Origin: Humidesulfovibrio sp.
Lineage (GTDB): Bacteria; Desulfobacterota; Desulfovibrionia; Desulfovibrionales; Desulfovibrionaceae
DNA: 55,404 bases
Direction of reading: 5' to 3'
Assembly: GCA_031292175.1 (NCBI GenBank)
Contig: JARLHQ010000007.1
Span: forward strand, 1 to 55,404
Shown here piece after piece: positions 9,975-19,744 of the stretch (position 1 is its first letter; the number at the start of each line of letters is the position of its first letter). Below the pieces are notes generated by a model that saw only the letters and a program-made list of their open reading frames with translations, was not told the origin of the DNA and searched no databases. Position numbers and translations under genes: made by a program.

Positions 9975-11004
9975 TTCTTTCTTTCCTCTTGAGCAGTTCC
10001 TGGAATTTTTTCTCGACGACCTCGTCGGTCATGCCAAAGCGCAGGTCCATGCTCTCCAGAACGCGGCGGATCTCATCCAGGGACTTGCGGCCAAAGTTCT
10101 TGGTCTTGAGCATCGCCGCCTCTGTGCGCTGCACCAGCTCGCCCACGTAGGTGATGTTGGCGGCCTTGAGGCAATTTGTGGCGCGCACGGACAGCTCAAG
10201 CTCATCAATGCTCTTGAGCAGATTGGGATTGAGGTCCATGTCGAGGTCGGCGCTCTTCTTCTTGTCCGAAGACTGCTCATCAAAATTGATGAACACGGAG
10301 AGCTGGTCCTTCAGGATTTTGGCGCTGTATGCCACCGCGTCCTCGGGGGACAGCGAACCGTCCGTCCAGACCTCGAGCAGGAGCTTGTCGTAGTTGGTCA
10401 TCTGGCCGACGCGAGCCTGCTCGACCATGTAGGCAACCTTACGCACGGGCGAAAAGCTGGCGTCCATGATGATCAGACCAATCTCGCCTTCCAGGCCCTC
10501 ATGCATTTCATTGGGCACGTAGCCCTTGCCCATACGCACCTCAATCTCCATGCGCAGCTCGCGATCCTCGGAGAGGGTGCAGATGTGCTGTTCTGGATTG
10601 AGGGTGCGGATGTTCTGATTCTCTTTGATGTTGGCGGCGGTCACCGGGCCTTTCTTCTTGGCTTCGAGCACCAGCTTCTGGGGCTCGACGCTGGTCATGG
10701 CCAGGCGGACCTGCTTCAGGTTGAGAATAACCTCGGTGACATCCTCGAGCACGCCCTTGATGGTGGTGAATTCGTGCTGCACGCCTTCGATGCGCACGGC
10801 AACTATAGCCGCGCCCTGCAGCGAGGAAAGCAGCACGCGGCGGAGCGAGTTGCCAATAGTCGTGGCAAATCCCCGCTCCAAAGGCTCACACACGAACTTC
10901 CCATACATATCAGTCGATTTGGGGTCGCGTACGAGTTGCTCCGGCCTCACCAGCTCGGACCAATTGCGTGTATTTATAAGCTTGTCGCCGTTTTGAATAA
11001 GCAT
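9964..11004 (-). CDS. rpoA: DNA-directed RNA polymerase subunit alpha
   Basis: 346 residues with the N-terminal dimerisation/assembly domain (residues about 1-240, including [19 protein letters not shown]) and the C-terminal helix-hairpin-helix domain (about 265-330, including [11 protein letters not shown]) that binds UP elements and activators. It is the scaffold for beta and beta' assembly. It sits between rpsD (12-bp gap) and rplQ (overlap), the conserved alpha-operon order. The ATG at 11004 needs no adjustment. Confidence 0.98.
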   Translation of the reverse strand: MLIQNGDKLINTRNWSELVRPEQLVRDPKSTDMYGKFVCEPLERGFATTIGNSLRRVLLSSLQGAAIVAVRIEGVQHEFTTIKGVLEDVTEVILNLKQVRLAMTSVEPQKLVLEAKKKGPVTAANIKENQNIRTLNPEQHICTLSEDRELRMEIEVRMGKGYVPNEMHEGLEGEIGLIIMDASFSPVRKVAYMVEQARVGQMTNYDKLLLEVWTDGSLSPEDAVAYSAKILKDQLSVFINFDEQSSDKKKSADLDMDLNPNLLKSIDELELSVRATNCLKAANITYVGELVQRTEAAMLKTKNFGRKSLDEIRRVLESMDLRFGMTDEVVEKKFQELLKRKERNEA

Positions 11005-11016
11005 GCCTACACCTGC

Positions 11017-11643
11017 TTATTTGGAGTACAGTTCGACGATGAGCTGCTCATTGATCGGGAACTGAATGTCTTCCCGGGTCGGCAGAGCCTTCACAACGCC
11101 TTTGAAAGCGGCGCCGTCGCTCTCGAGCCAGGAGGGGCAGCCACGGCGGGCAATAACTTCCTGTGCCTCGGTAATGACCGGGACCTTACGGCTCTTCTCG
11201 CGCACCTCGATCATGTCGCTGGGGCGCACGAGCAGAGACGGCACGTTCACTTTACGGCCATTGAGGCTAAAAAGCCCATGCCGAACCATCTGACGGGCCT
11301 GGTCGCGGGAGTTGGCGAAGCCGAGGCGGTAGATCACGTTGTCCAAGCGGCGCTCCAGGAGGATCAGCAGGTTGGCGCCGGTGACACCCTTCTGGGCCTC
11401 GGCGCGCTTGAAGTAATTCCGGAACTGGCCTTCAAGGATGCCGTACATGCGGCGCACGCGCTGCTTTTCGCGGAGCTGCACAGCGTAGTCGGTAAGCTTC
11501 TTGCGCAGCTTGCCGGCAAAGCCGGGAGCGTACGGACGGCGCTCATAGGCGCACTTGTCGGTGAAGCAGCGATCGCCTTTGAGGAAAAGCTTCTGGCCTT
11601 CGCGGCGGCAGAGTCTGCATTTCGCTTCAGTATAACGAGCCAA
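11017..11643 (-). CDS. rpsD: 30S ribosomal protein S4 (uS4), zinc-binding form
   Basis: 208 residues. It is a primary 16S rRNA binder and, in many bacteria, the autoregulator of the alpha operon. Cysteines 9, 12, 26 and 31 form the zinc site of the C+ type. The S4 RNA-binding domain is seen around [15 protein letters not shown]. The start is TTG at 11643, preceded by GGAGG at six bases; the protein begins MARYTEAKC as expected. The hairpin between rpsM and rpsK upstream could be its control site, which is inference. Confidence 0.97.
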   Translation of the reverse strand: MARYTEAKCRLCRREGQKLFLKGDRCFTDKCAYERRPYAPGFAGKLRKKLTDYAVQLREKQRVRRMYGILEGQFRNYFKRAEAQKGVTGANLLILLERRLDNVIYRLGFANSRDQARQMVRHGLFSLNGRKVNVPSLLVRPSDMIEVREKSRKVPVITEAQEVIARRGCPSWLESDGAAFKGVVKALPTREDIQFPINEQLIVELYSK

Positions 11644-11660
11644 GTTGTTCCTCCTTGGTC

Positions 11661-12047
<387 letters not shown>

Positions 12048-12098
12048 GTCTGTCCTCGCTTCGCCCGCAGGCGATAATATGCATCATTCGGAAAAGCA

Positions 12099-12126
12099 CG
12101 GACACCATGATCGCTCATGGCGTCCG
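12099..12126 (-). promoter_or_regulatory. Hairpin with GCGA tetraloop in the rpsM-rpsK gap
   Basis: On the transcribed (minus) strand, arms CGGACGCCATGA and TCATGGTGTCCG close a GCGA (GNRA) loop. All 12 positions pair, one as a G-U wobble that would be a mismatch (A-C) on the other strand, so the structure is made for the leftward mRNA. There is no U-tract, so it is not a terminator. Possible roles are a ribosomal-protein binding site (S4 or S11 autoregulation) or an RNase processing or stability element. Confidence 0.6.
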
Positions 12127-12159
12127 AGAACTTGTTCCCGCTAGATGAGGGTTCCGCGC

Positions 12160-12540
12160 CTATTTGGCGGGGGCCTTCTTCTTGCCCATCACGGTGCGGC
12201 GCGGCCCCTTACGGGTGCGCGCATTGGTGTGGCTGCGCTGTCCACGCACGGGCAAGCCCTTGCGGTGGCGCAACCCACGGTAGCAACCGATGTCCATCAG
12301 TCGCTTGATGTTCTGCGTCACGTCGCGACGCAGGTCACCCTCGACCTTGTGGTTGGCCTCGATCTCAACGCGAATGAGGTTAACTTCCTCATTGGAGAGA
12401 ACGTCGGTATTCTTCGTCCAATCGATTCCCACGGTGTCGAGAATCGAAAGCGCTGTCGCTCGGCCAATGCCGAAAATGTACGTCAGCGCAATATCCAGCC
12501 GCTTGTTTCTGGGCAAATCAACGCCAGCAATGCGAGCCAC
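12160..12540 (-). CDS. rpsM: 30S ribosomal protein S13 (uS13)
   Basis: 126 residues. It starts [14 protein letters not shown] and carries [10 protein letters not shown] and [20 protein letters not shown], the family signatures. It sits in the small-subunit head and contacts the large subunit (bridge B1). The start codon is GTG at 12540 with AGAGGGG upstream. First large gene of the alpha operon, 18 bp after rpmJ. Confidence 0.97.
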   Translation of the reverse strand: MARIAGVDLPRNKRLDIALTYIFGIGRATALSILDTVGIDWTKNTDVLSNEEVNLIRVEIEANHKVEGDLRRDVTQNIKRLMDIGCYRGLRHRKGLPVRGQRSHTNARTRKGPRRTVMGKKKAPAK

Positions 12541-12558
12541 TCTTGTACCCCTCTCTGA

Positions 12559-12672
12559 TTAACCCTGGCGCTGCTTGTGCCGGGGATCCTCGCAGATAAC
12601 CCGCAAAACGCCGCGCCGACGGATGATTTTGCACTTGGGACACATCTTCTTTACGGAAGGCCGAACTTTCAT
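12559..12672 (-). CDS. rpmJ: 50S ribosomal protein L36 (bL36), zinc-binding form
   Basis: A 37-residue protein read directly from the DNA: it begins [20 protein letters not shown] and ends RHKQRQG. The cysteines of the zinc ribbon (CPKC and the later VICED block with DPRH) are present. It is at its conserved place before rpsM. infA, which often precedes it, is not present between map and rpmJ. Confidence 0.95.
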   Translation of the reverse strand: MKVRPSVKKMCPKCKIIRRRGVLRVICEDPRHKQRQG

Positions 12673-12726
12673 GCCCTACTCCACTTTGCCCGGAGCCCTA
12701 CTCTAGAGCGCCGTTCGTCACAGTAT

Positions 12727-12745
12727 GCCCGGTTTCTTGCCGGGC
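12727..12745 (-). promoter_or_regulatory. Stem-loop in the map-rpmJ leader
   Basis: GCCCGG and CCGGGC pair around a 7-nt loop, 55 bp upstream of rpmJ and downstream of a candidate promoter. No U-tract follows, so a leader or regulatory structure is more likely than a terminator. Function unknown. Confidence 0.4.
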
Positions 12746-12773
12746 GTTAACGCACAATCTTAAGACGGAGGAA

Positions 12774-12802
12774 AATATATGCCTTGTCAACAGAAAGCAA
12801 GC
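12774..12802 (-). promoter_or_regulatory. Possible internal promoter for rpmJ-rpsM-rpsK-rpsD-rpoA-rplQ
   Basis: On the minus strand a TATATT hexamer (12774-12779) is preceded by TTGCTT at 15 bp or CTTGCT at 16 bp. The 136-bp map-rpmJ gap is much larger than its neighbours, which fits a separate transcription start for the alpha operon. The -35 is weak. Confidence 0.35.
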
Positions 12803-12808
12803 ATTTTT

Positions 12809-13579
12809 TTACTCGCTTTGCGTCAAAATAACCGGGCCATCCACCGTCACCGCCACAGTATGTTCAAAATGGGCGGCCAGCTTGCGGTCCTTGGTTACCG
12901 CTGTCCAGCGATCCTCCATGATATCCACATCATAGCTGCCCTCAGTGACCATGGGCTCTATGGCCAAGCACATGCCTGGCTTCAACGTCACCCCAGGCAG
13001 GCCTCGCGGCACGAAGTTCGGAATTTCCGGTTTTTCGTGCAGCTTCACCCCGATACCATGCCCCACAAAGCGACGCACAATACCGAACCCAGCATCTTCA
13101 CAGTACTTTTGCACTGCAGCAGAGATGTCAAAGAGGTTGCCCCCACTGTGCACCTGCTGGATGCCGAGAGCCAGGGACTCTCTGGTCACGTCCATGAGGC
13201 GCCTGGCGACCGGGCTCACTTCGCCGACGGCGAAGGTACGCGCTGAGTCGCCATGAAACCCCTGGTAAACGACGCCCATGTCCACGCTGACAATGTCTCC
13301 CTCTTTCAAAATGCGCTCGGCGGAGGGAAACCCGTGCACGATGACTTCGTTCACGGAGCAGCAGGTGGCGTACGGAAAGCCAAGGTACCCCAAAAAGGAG
13401 GGCTTCACCTTATACTCATCGCACATCCTGCGGGCGATTTCTTCAAAGAGCATGGTCGTGACACCGGGCTTCACGGCCTCGCCAATAGCATCAAGTATAC
13501 GCGATACGATTCGTCCAGCCTCGCGCATGAGGCCCAGCTCCTTCTCATTCTTGAGAAAGATGCCACGTGCCTTTTTCAC
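12809..13579 (-). CDS. map: Methionine aminopeptidase, type I
   Basis: 256 residues of pita-bread fold. The five metal ligands are all present: D100, D111, H174, E208 and E239. It removes the initiator Met from nascent proteins. The start is GTG at 13579, only 3 bp after the secY stop, so translation is probably coupled; the Shine-Dalgarno is weak. It follows secY directly: adk, the usual gene between them, is missing here. Confidence 0.96.
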   Translation of the reverse strand: MKKARGIFLKNEKELGLMREAGRIVSRILDAIGEAVKPGVTTMLFEEIARRMCDEYKVKPSFLGYLGFPYATCCSVNEVIVHGFPSAERILKEGDIVSVDMGVVYQGFHGDSARTFAVGEVSPVARRLMDVTRESLALGIQQVHSGGNLFDISAAVQKYCEDAGFGIVRRFVGHGIGVKLHEKPEIPNFVPRGLPGVTLKPGMCLAIEPMVTEGSYDVDIMEDRWTAVTKDRKLAAHFEHTVAVTVDGPVILTQSE

Positions 13580-13582
13580 TAT

Positions 13583-14902
13583 CTACTGCCTACCCTTGAG
13601 GCGGGCCTTTCCACCGCCCATAAGGCCTTCGTACTGGCGGGAGATCAGGTACGACTCGATCTTGCCCATGAAGTCCATGGCCACACCCACCACAATGAGC
13701 AGGCTCGTGCCGCCAAAGTAGAAGGGAATGTTGAACTGACTGATGAGCAGCATGGGCAGGACGCAAATGATGGACATGTACAGCGCTCCCCACAAGGTGA
13801 TGCGGGAAAGGACGCGGTCGATGTACTCGCGGGTCTTTGCGCCGGGCCGAATGCCAGGGATGAAGCCACCCTGCTTCTGGATGTTCTCCGAGATTCCCTT
13901 GGGATCAAAGAGAATAGCCGTGTAGAAGTAGGCGAAGAACAAGATGAGACCGATATACGCCACATTATAAAAAATGGACGTAGGGGTCATGTGCTGGGAC
14001 AAAGTCTTCAACCAGGCGACGCTGGAAAAATTCGCCAGCGTGGCCGGGAAGAGGAGAATGCTTGAAGCGAAGATGGGAGGGATAACACCCGCCACATTGA
14101 TTCGCAGAGGCAAATGCGTCGTCTGGCCGCCAACCATCTTCCGGCCAAGCATACGCTTGGCATAGTGGATGGGAATGCGGCGCTGCCCGCGCTCGACAAA
14201 GACAATGAACACGAGAACCGCGGCCATGAGCACCAGGATCAGCAAGAGTATGATAAGCGAAAGCTCACCCGCGCTCACCAACCGGAAGGTGTTCATGAGG
14301 GCCGAGGGCAATCCGGCCACGATACCGGCGAAGATGATCATGGAGATGCCGTTGCCGATCCCCTTCTCGGTCATCTGCTCGCCAAGCCACATGAGGAACA
14401 CGGTCCCCGCGGTGAGTGTCACCATGGTCACCAGGCGGAAGCCCCAGCCGGAGAACAGAACCAGGGACTGGCCTGACGGGCTGGACATGCTCTCCAGGCC
14501 CACGGCGACGCCGAGGCCCTGAATGCAGGTGATGATCACGGTGCCATACCGCGTGTACTGGGTGATCTTCTTGCGGCCCTCCGCGCCATCGTCCTTGCTC
14601 AAGCGCTTGAGCTCGGGGCTCACAACGCTCAGAAGCTGCAGGATGATGGACGCGGAGATGTAGGGCATGATGCCCAGTGCGAAAATGGACAGTTTTTTCA
14701 AGCCGCCACCGGAGAACATATCAAACAAGCCGAACAGGGTGTTCGAAGCGTTGTTGAAGAACTCCGTAAGCGCGTGACTGTCCACGCCCGGCACCGGGAT
14801 GTGAATCCCGAGGCGGTAAACGGCCAAAAGAAAGAAGGTCCAGAGGAGCTTTTTCTTCAGCTCAGGCAAACGGGCGAGGTTTTCAACACCGGAGAGCGCC
14901 AC
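13583..14902 (-). CDS. secY: Protein translocase subunit SecY
   Basis: 439 residues with ten hydrophobic segments and the signatures GIMPYISASIILQLL and KGIGNGISMIIFAGI. It forms the membrane channel of the Sec pathway with SecE (also in this window) and SecG. The start is GTG at 14902, 5 bp after rplO. Its place at the end of the spc genes couples translocon and ribosome supply. Confidence 0.98.
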   Translation of the reverse strand: MALSGVENLARLPELKKKLLWTFFLLAVYRLGIHIPVPGVDSHALTEFFNNASNTLFGLFDMFSGGGLKKLSIFALGIMPYISASIILQLLSVVSPELKRLSKDDGAEGRKKITQYTRYGTVIITCIQGLGVAVGLESMSSPSGQSLVLFSGWGFRLVTMVTLTAGTVFLMWLGEQMTEKGIGNGISMIIFAGIVAGLPSALMNTFRLVSAGELSLIILLLILVLMAAVLVFIVFVERGQRRIPIHYAKRMLGRKMVGGQTTHLPLRINVAGVIPPIFASSILLFPATLANFSSVAWLKTLSQHMTPTSIFYNVAYIGLILFFAYFYTAILFDPKGISENIQKQGGFIPGIRPGAKTREYIDRVLSRITLWGALYMSIICVLPMLLISQFNIPFYFGGTSLLIVVGVAMDFMGKIESYLISRQYEGLMGGGKARLKGRQ

Positions 14903-14907
14903 GAGGG

Positions 14908-15354
14908 TTAACCTTCCAGAGCCTTGACGGTTCCGCCAGCCTTGGTGATCTTCTCAACCGCGGCAGCGCTGAAGCGGTGGGCTTCGACGCTGACCTTGGT
15001 GCTCACCTCGCCGCGGGACAAAACCTTGATCGGCGCACCGGTCTTGCACAGCCCACGCTTGTAGATCGCCTCAACGGTGATCTCAGCGGCGTCAGGGAAG
15101 GCGGCCAGCAGGTGGTCAAGGTTAATAGCGGTGTACATCACGCGATGCACGTTCTTGAAGCCGCGCTTGGGCAGACGGCGGGCCAGAGGCATCTGACCGC
15201 CTTCGAACCAAGCCGGACGGCCGCCGCCGGAACGCGAATTCTGGCCTTTGTTGCCGCGCCCGGAGGTGCAGCCGGAGCCGGAGCCGGGGCCACGGCCAAC
15301 GCGCTTGCGCTGGGCGTATTCTTCCGGGAAGGGATACAGTTCATGCAGTCTCAT
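14908..15354 (-). CDS. rplO: 50S ribosomal protein L15 (uL15)
   Basis: 148 residues. The basic glycine-rich N-terminal region (KRVGRGPGSGSGCTSGRGNKG) that threads into 23S rRNA is present, as is GGQMPLARRLPKRGF. Its ATG overlaps the rpmD stop (ATGA), so the two are coupled. Confidence 0.97.
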   Translation of the reverse strand: MRLHELYPFPEEYAQRKRVGRGPGSGSGCTSGRGNKGQNSRSGGGRPAWFEGGQMPLARRLPKRGFKNVHRVMYTAINLDHLLAAFPDAAEITVEAIYKRGLCKTGAPIKVLSRGEVSTKVSVEAHRFSAAAVEKITKAGGTVKALEG

Positions 15355-15524
15355 GACTTGGTCACCTCAATCAGGTGCTTCACTTTCTCAATCATTCCCG
15401 CAACGGACGGGACTTCCTCAAACGTATTTTCCTGCCGGATGCGCTTGAGGCCCAGGGCTTCCAGCGTTTTGCGCTGCGCGGGCGAACAACCGATGCGGCT
15501 GCGGAGGAGTTTTACAGTATACAC
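15351..15524 (-). CDS. rpmD: 50S ribosomal protein L30 (uL30)
   Basis: 57 residues translated directly from the DNA: begins (GTG) VYTVKLLRSRIGCSPAQRKT and ends HLIEVTKS. The GTG at 15522-15524 is supported by GAGG six bases upstream and by the family N-terminus. The ATGA overlap with rplO fixes the stop. The gene is easily missed because of its length and GTG start. Confidence 0.94.
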   Translation of the reverse strand: MYTVKLLRSRIGCSPAQRKTLEALGLKRIRQENTFEEVPSVAGMIEKVKHLIEVTKS

Positions 15525-15556
15525 GGAAAACCTCGTATTTAAACCCCAAAGGGGGT

Positions 15557-16048
15557 TTACTTCCTGGGGGTGGAAACCGTCTTGCCGCGCACGTCGGAAA
15601 CGCTATCGGCACTACGCAGACCGGCCAAGCCACACATGGTGGCGCGCAACACGTTGTGCGGGTTGCTGGTGCCGATGGCCTTGGTCAGGATGTCGTGGAC
15701 GCCCACGGCCTCCATGACGGCGCGCACCGGACCGCCGGCAATGATGCCGGTGCCGCGGCTGGCGGGCTTCAGCATGACGCGACCGGCGCCAAAGCGGCCA
15801 AGGACCTCATAGGGCAGCGTGCCGTCGAGGACGGGCACGGTGATCATGTCCTTGCGGGCGCGGTCCGTGGCCTTACGAATGGCCTCAGGCACTTCGTTGG
15901 CCTTGCCCAGGCCGAAGCCCACCTTGCCCTGTCCGTCACCAACGACGACCAAGCAGCTGAAGCTGAACCGGCGGCCGCCTTTGACGACCTTGGCAACGCG
16001 GTTCAAGTACACGATCTTTTCGATGAAACCGGAGTCGTTCTGTTCCAT
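15557..16048 (-). CDS. rpsE: 30S ribosomal protein S5 (uS5)
   Basis: 163 residues. The N-terminal double-stranded RNA-binding-like domain has [18 protein letters not shown] and [17 protein letters not shown]; the C-terminal part has [15 protein letters not shown]. It helps decoding accuracy and lines the mRNA entry site. Gap of 11 bp to rplR and 32 bp to rpmD. Confidence 0.97.
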   Translation of the reverse strand: MEQNDSGFIEKIVYLNRVAKVVKGGRRFSFSCLVVVGDGQGKVGFGLGKANEVPEAIRKATDRARKDMITVPVLDGTLPYEVLGRFGAGRVMLKPASRGTGIIAGGPVRAVMEAVGVHDILTKAIGTSNPHNVLRATMCGLAGLRSADSVSDVRGKTVSTPRK

Positions 16049-16059
16049 GTCAACCCACC

Positions 16060-16419
16060 CTAGAATTTGAGGCCGCCCTCGCGGGCGCCGTCGGCAAGGG
16101 CCTTAATACGGCCGTGGTAGATATAGCCATTGCGGTCGAAGACCACGGTCTCAATATTCTTCGCTTTGGCCTTCTCGGCAATGTCCTTGCCAACGATGGT
16201 CGCGCCATCGCGGTTGGCCCGGGCAGCCTGTCCCGCGCGGGACAGGACGAGCGTCGAAGAACTCACCAGTGTCACACCGGTTTCGTCGTCCACGAGCTGG
16301 GCGTAGATATGCACGTTGGAGCGGAACACCACCAGACGGGGCTTCAGCTCGGTGCCATTCACCTTCTTGCGGATGCGCAGCTTTCTGCGAGCCCGCGCTT
16401 GTTCTTTGGTCTTCTTCAT
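16060..16419 (-). CDS. rplR: 50S ribosomal protein L18 (uL18)
   Basis: 119 residues, typical length. It has the basic N-terminus ([14 protein letters not shown]), [15 protein letters not shown] and C-terminal [20 protein letters not shown]. It binds 5S rRNA with L5 and mediates its attachment to 23S rRNA. Confidence 0.97.
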   Translation of the reverse strand: MKKTKEQARARRKLRIRKKVNGTELKPRLVVFRSNVHIYAQLVDDETGVTLVSSSTLVLSRAGQAARANRDGATIVGKDIAEKAKAKNIETVVFDRNGYIYHGRIKALADGAREGGLKF

Positions 16420-16431
16420 AGCCGCACTCCG

Positions 16432-16971
16432 CTATTTTTTAGAACCGGACTTGCCGGCCTTACGCCTGATGTGTTCTTCCGCGTACTTGATGCCCTTGCC
16501 CTTGTACGGCTCGGGCGGGCGCACGCGACGGATCTGCGCGGCCACTTCACCCAAAAGCTGTTTGTCCGTGCCGGTCAAATTCAGCTTGTTACCGTCAACC
16601 GCCGCATCGATGCCCTGCGGCAGGGGAAACTCGACAGGATGGGAGAACCCAACCGTGAGCACCACTTTCTTGCCCTGCACAGCGACCTTGTAGCCGACAC
16701 CGATGACTTCCAGGGACTTCGCAAAGCCCTTGGTGACGCCTTCGACGCAGTTGGCCAGAAGGGTGCGGCGCAGACCGTGCTGGCTGCAGGCCAGGCGGCT
16801 ATCATCCACTCGGTTGACCGTGATCTCTGAGCCTTCCACCACGTAGGTGACGCTCGGATGCACGGGGGTGGACAAGGAACCCTTGGGGCCCTTGATCTGC
16901 ACGGCGTCAGCGCCGACTTTCACCTCCACCCCGGCAGGGATGGGAACAGGTTTTTTCCCAATTCGAGACAT
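16432..16971 (-). CDS. rplF: 50S ribosomal protein L6 (uL6)
   Basis: 179 residues, two homologous alpha/beta domains. The conserved C-terminal motif RRVRPPEPYKGKGIKY is present. It sits near the factor-binding region of the large subunit. Starts MSRIGKKPVPIPAGV, as is usual; 12 bp from rpsH. Confidence 0.97.
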   Translation of the reverse strand: MSRIGKKPVPIPAGVEVKVGADAVQIKGPKGSLSTPVHPSVTYVVEGSEITVNRVDDSRLACSQHGLRRTLLANCVEGVTKGFAKSLEVIGVGYKVAVQGKKVVLTVGFSHPVEFPLPQGIDAAVDGNKLNLTGTDKQLLGEVAAQIRRVRPPEPYKGKGIKYAEEHIRRKAGKSGSKK

Positions 16972-16983
16972 GACTGACCTCTT

Positions 16984-17367
16984 TTACCAGATTTCACACA
17001 GAAGTTCGCCACCGATCTTTTCGGCGACGGCCTGTCCGCCCACGAGCATGCCGCGGGAAGTGGACAGAATGCAGATCCCCAGACCGTTCTGAACCTTGGG
17101 GATGTCCTCGACGCCAACGTACACGCGGCGTCCCGGGGTGCTGACCTTCTTGAGCCCGTTGATGGCGGGCTTACCAGAAGCATACTTGAGCGTCAGCTTA
17201 AGCGTATTCTCACTGCTCGCACAATCGGCGATATAGCCTTCGGTCTTGAGGATTTCGGCGATGGCCGCCTTCATCTTGGAACCGGGCATCTCCACGTTCT
17301 GGTGGAAAGCGCCATGGGCGTTGCGGATGCGCGTGAGCATGTCGGCAATGGGATCAACGACAGACAT
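16984..17367 (-). CDS. rpsH: 30S ribosomal protein S8 (uS8)
   Basis: 127 residues from the ATG at 17367 (MSVVDPIADMLTRIRNA); a longer in-frame reading runs into the rpsN gene and is rejected. The C-terminal GICILSTSRGMLVG block is the S8 signature. S8 binds the central 16S domain and is the autoregulator of the spc operon in E. coli. Confidence 0.97.
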   Translation of the reverse strand: MSVVDPIADMLTRIRNAHGAFHQNVEMPGSKMKAAIAEILKTEGYIADCASSENTLKLTLKYASGKPAINGLKKVSTPGRRVYVGVEDIPKVQNGLGICILSTSRGMLVGGQAVAEKIGGELLCEIW

Positions 17368-17386
17368 TGTCAGTACTCCTTGAGAA

Positions 17387-17572
17387 TTACCAGCTGGCTT
17401 TGCGCACGCCAGGGAGTTCGCCAGCCAGGGACTTGTTGCGGAAACAGATGCGGCAACAGCCGTACTTGCGCAAATACGCCCTGGAACGCCCACAAATGGG
17501 GCAGCGATTGTACGCCCGGACCTTGAACTTCGGTTTGCGTTGGGCTTTCACCCGGAGACTCGTCCTGGCCAA
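17387..17572 (-). CDS. rpsN: 30S ribosomal protein S14, zinc type (uS14, RpsZ)
   Basis: 61 residues, the short zinc-containing form. C24 and C27 (CPIC) and C40 and C43 (CRIC) form the zinc site. The start codon is TTG at 17572, with AGGAGG eight bases upstream; the N-terminus [16 protein letters not shown] matches the family. Confidence 0.96.
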   Translation of the reverse strand: MARTSLRVKAQRKPKFKVRAYNRCPICGRSRAYLRKYGCCRICFRNKSLAGELPGVRKASW

Positions 17573-17584
17573 ACCGGTTTCCTC

Positions 17585-18124
17585 CTATTTTTTGAAAGGC
17601 ATGCCAAGGAGGTCGAGCAGAAGCTTGCCTTCCTTGTCCGTCTTCGCGGTGGTGGAGATGGTGATGTTCATGCCCTTGACCTTTTCCACCTTGTCGATCT
17701 CCAGTTCGAAGAAGATCGTGTGTTCCTTGATGCCCATGGTGAAGTTGCCGCGGCCGTCAAAGCCACGATCAGGCACACCGCGGAAGTCGCGGACACGGGG
17801 AAGAGCAAAAGACACCAGCTTGTCGTAGAAGTCCCACATGGTGTCGCCGCGCAGGGTAACGCGGCAGCCGACAGGCTGTCCCTCGCGCAGCTTGAAGGCC
17901 GCAATGGACTTCTTCGCGCGGGTGACAACCGCCTTCTGACCGGCGATCTTGGTCAGTTCGACCACAGCCTCGTCGATGAGCTTGGCGTTCTGGCTGGCTT
18001 CGCCCAGGCCAATGTTCAGGGAGATCTTCTCGACGCGGGGAATCTCCATACAGCTCTTGTAGCCGAACTCTTTTTTGAGCTCAACGACAACCCGCTCGTT
18101 GTAAATCTTTTCAAGCCGTCTCAT
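17585..18124 (-). CDS. rplE: 50S ribosomal protein L5 (uL5)
   Basis: 179 residues, the standard length, from the ATG at 18124 ([10 protein letters not shown]). An in-frame GTG three codons upstream is possible but gives an atypical N-terminus. It has [16 protein letters not shown] and [16 protein letters not shown]. It binds 5S rRNA and contacts the P-site tRNA. Confidence 0.96.
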   Translation of the reverse strand: MRRLEKIYNERVVVELKKEFGYKSCMEIPRVEKISLNIGLGEASQNAKLIDEAVVELTKIAGQKAVVTRAKKSIAAFKLREGQPVGCRVTLRGDTMWDFYDKLVSFALPRVRDFRGVPDRGFDGRGNFTMGIKEHTIFFELEIDKVEKVKGMNITISTTAKTDKEGKLLLDLLGMPFKK

Positions 18125-18133
18125 GGGGCACAC

Positions 18134-18454
18134 CTACTGGATGGTTTCGTTGCACTTCTTGCAGAAGCGAACTTTCTTGCCGTCCTCGTTCACCCGATAA
18201 CCGATGCGGGTGGCCTTGGCGCAGGCGTTGCAGACCACGGCCACGCTGGAAACGTGGATCGGGGCTTCCTTTTCCACAATCCCGCCAGGCTGATTGGCAT
18301 AGGGATTGGCCTTGGTGTGACGGCTGACCTTGTTGGCGCCTTCGACAAGGATGCGGTCCTTCTTGCGAAGGATCTTGAGCACCTTGCCAATCTTGCCCTT
18401 GTCTTTGCCGGCAAGGATCATCACCTTGTCGTCTTTACGGATCTTGCAGTTCAT
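18134..18454 (-). CDS. rplX: 50S ribosomal protein L24 (uL24)
   Basis: 106 residues from the ATG at 18454 (AAAGGAT upstream). The KOW motif ([16 protein letters not shown]) is N-terminal, and a zinc-ribbon-like CNAC/CKKC pair lies in the C-terminal half (residues about 75-101), as in many bacterial L24. It is an early assembly protein of the large subunit. Confidence 0.96.
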   Translation of the reverse strand: MNCKIRKDDKVMILAGKDKGKIGKVLKILRKKDRILVEGANKVSRHTKANPYANQPGGIVEKEAPIHVSSVAVVCNACAKATRIGYRVNEDGKKVRFCKKCNETIQ

Positions 18455-18485
18455 GATGCTATCCTTTCGTCCCAATACCGGAAGC

Positions 18486-18854
18486 CTACAGGACTTCCGG
18501 GGCCAGGGAGACGATCTTCATGAAGTTCTTCTGACGCAGCTCGCGAGCAACGGGCCCGAAGATGCGGGTGCCCAGGGGCTCGTTGGTGTTGTTCAGAAGA
18601 ACGGCGGAATTGTTGTCGAACTTGATGAAGGAGCCATCGGCGCGGCCGACTTCCTTCCTGGTGCGAACCACAACGGCCTTCATCACAGCGCCCTTCTTCA
18701 CCTTGGAGTGAGGAATGGCGTCTTTCACGCTCACGACGATGATGTCGCCCACCGAGGCGTAGCGGCGCTTGGAGCCGCCCAGCACCTTGATGCAGCACAC
18801 CAGCTTCGCGCCGGAGTTGTCAGCGACATCGAGATTGGTTTCACTCTGGATCAT
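18486..18854 (-). CDS. rplN: 50S ribosomal protein L14 (uL14)
   Basis: 122 residues, the invariant family length. Signature blocks [16 protein letters not shown] and [13 protein letters not shown] are present. It contacts the small subunit (bridges B5/B8). Gap of 8 bp after rpsQ and 31 bp before rplX. Confidence 0.98.
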   Translation of the reverse strand: MIQSETNLDVADNSGAKLVCCIKVLGGSKRRYASVGDIIVVSVKDAIPHSKVKKGAVMKAVVVRTRKEVGRADGSFIKFDNNSAVLLNNTNEPLGTRIFGPVARELRQKNFMKIVSLAPEVL

Positions 18855-18862
18855 GGCTGCAC

Positions 18863-19129
18863 CTACACCGCTTTCTCAACAATTTTCAACAAATGCCAAC
18901 GCTTGCGTGCGCTCATGGGGCGATGCTCAACGATGGTCACGGTATCGCCGATGCCGCAGTCGTTGTTCGGGTCATGGGCCATGAACTTCTTGCGGCGGCG
19001 GATGTACTTCTTGAACAGGGGGTGCTTCACGAGCGTGTCGACGCTGACAACGATGGTCTTGTCGCCCTTGTCGCTCACCACAACCCCGGTCAGGATACGC
19101 CGGTTGCTTCCGTGGATGGTATCAGCCAT
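18863..19129 (-). CDS. rpsQ: 30S ribosomal protein S17 (uS17)
   Basis: 88 residues with the OB-fold signature [16 protein letters not shown] and the late motif [18 protein letters not shown]. Primary 16S 5'-domain binder. Four bp separate it from rpmC. Confidence 0.97.
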   Translation of the reverse strand: MADTIHGSNRRILTGVVVSDKGDKTIVVSVDTLVKHPLFKKYIRRRKKFMAHDPNNDCGIGDTVTIVEHRPMSARKRWHLLKIVEKAV

Positions 19130-19133
19130 TGCC

Positions 19134-19328
19134 TTATGCTCCCAGTTCGCGCTGACGCTGGATGGTCATGATGCGCGCGATGACTTTCTTGACAGCGGGA
19201 ATGCGCTGGGTGTTTTCCAACTGCGCCGTGGCATGCTGGAAGCGCAGATTAAAGAGCTCCTTGCGGAACTCGGCCAATTTCGTGGACAGCTCGGCGGCGT
19301 CCAAGGCGCGGAGATCTTTCGCGTCCAT
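19134..19328 (-). CDS. rpmC: 50S ribosomal protein L29 (uL29)
   Basis: 64 residues, a two-helix protein at the peptide exit port; it has FRKELFNLRFQHATAQLENT. Its start shares one base with the rplP stop, indicating coupling. Confidence 0.96.
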   Translation of the reverse strand: MDAKDLRALDAAELSTKLAEFRKELFNLRFQHATAQLENTQRIPAVKKVIARIMTIQRQRELGA

Positions 19329-19744
19329 TACTCGGCACCCTCCTTGACCACGATGACGGTCTTCACGGACAGCTTGTGCATGGCGCGGGTAAGCGCAACC
19401 TTGGCCACCTCAAGCTCAACACCCTTCACTTCGTAAAGGATGCGGCCGGCGCGCACGGGGGCGGCCCAGCCTTCGGGAGCGCCCTTACCGGAACCCATGC
19501 GGGTTTCAGCGGGCTTCTTGGTCACCGGGAAGTCCGGGAACATGCGGATCCACACCTTACCGCCGCGCTTGATGTGGCGCATGATGGCGATACGTGCGGC
19601 CTCGATCTGCTGGCTCGATATCTTGCCAGGCTCCAGGGTCTTGAGGGCCACGTCGCCGAAGGCGATGGTGCTGCCTTTCACGGCAGGCCCCTTGATCCGG
19701 CCCTTTTGCTTCTTCCGGAATTTCAGTTTCTTTGGCGCGAGCAT
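19328..19744 (-). CDS. rplP: 50S ribosomal protein L16 (uL16)
   Basis: 138 residues, starting [19 protein letters not shown], with [19 protein letters not shown] and [14 protein letters not shown]. It organises tRNA binding in the A site. Its first and last bases overlap rpsC and rpmC by one nucleotide each. Confidence 0.98.
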   Translation of the reverse strand: MLAPKKLKFRKKQKGRIKGPAVKGSTIAFGDVALKTLEPGKISSQQIEAARIAIMRHIKRGGKVWIRMFPDFPVTKKPAETRMGSGKGAPEGWAAPVRAGRILYEVKGVELEVAKVALTRAMHKLSVKTVIVVKEGAE

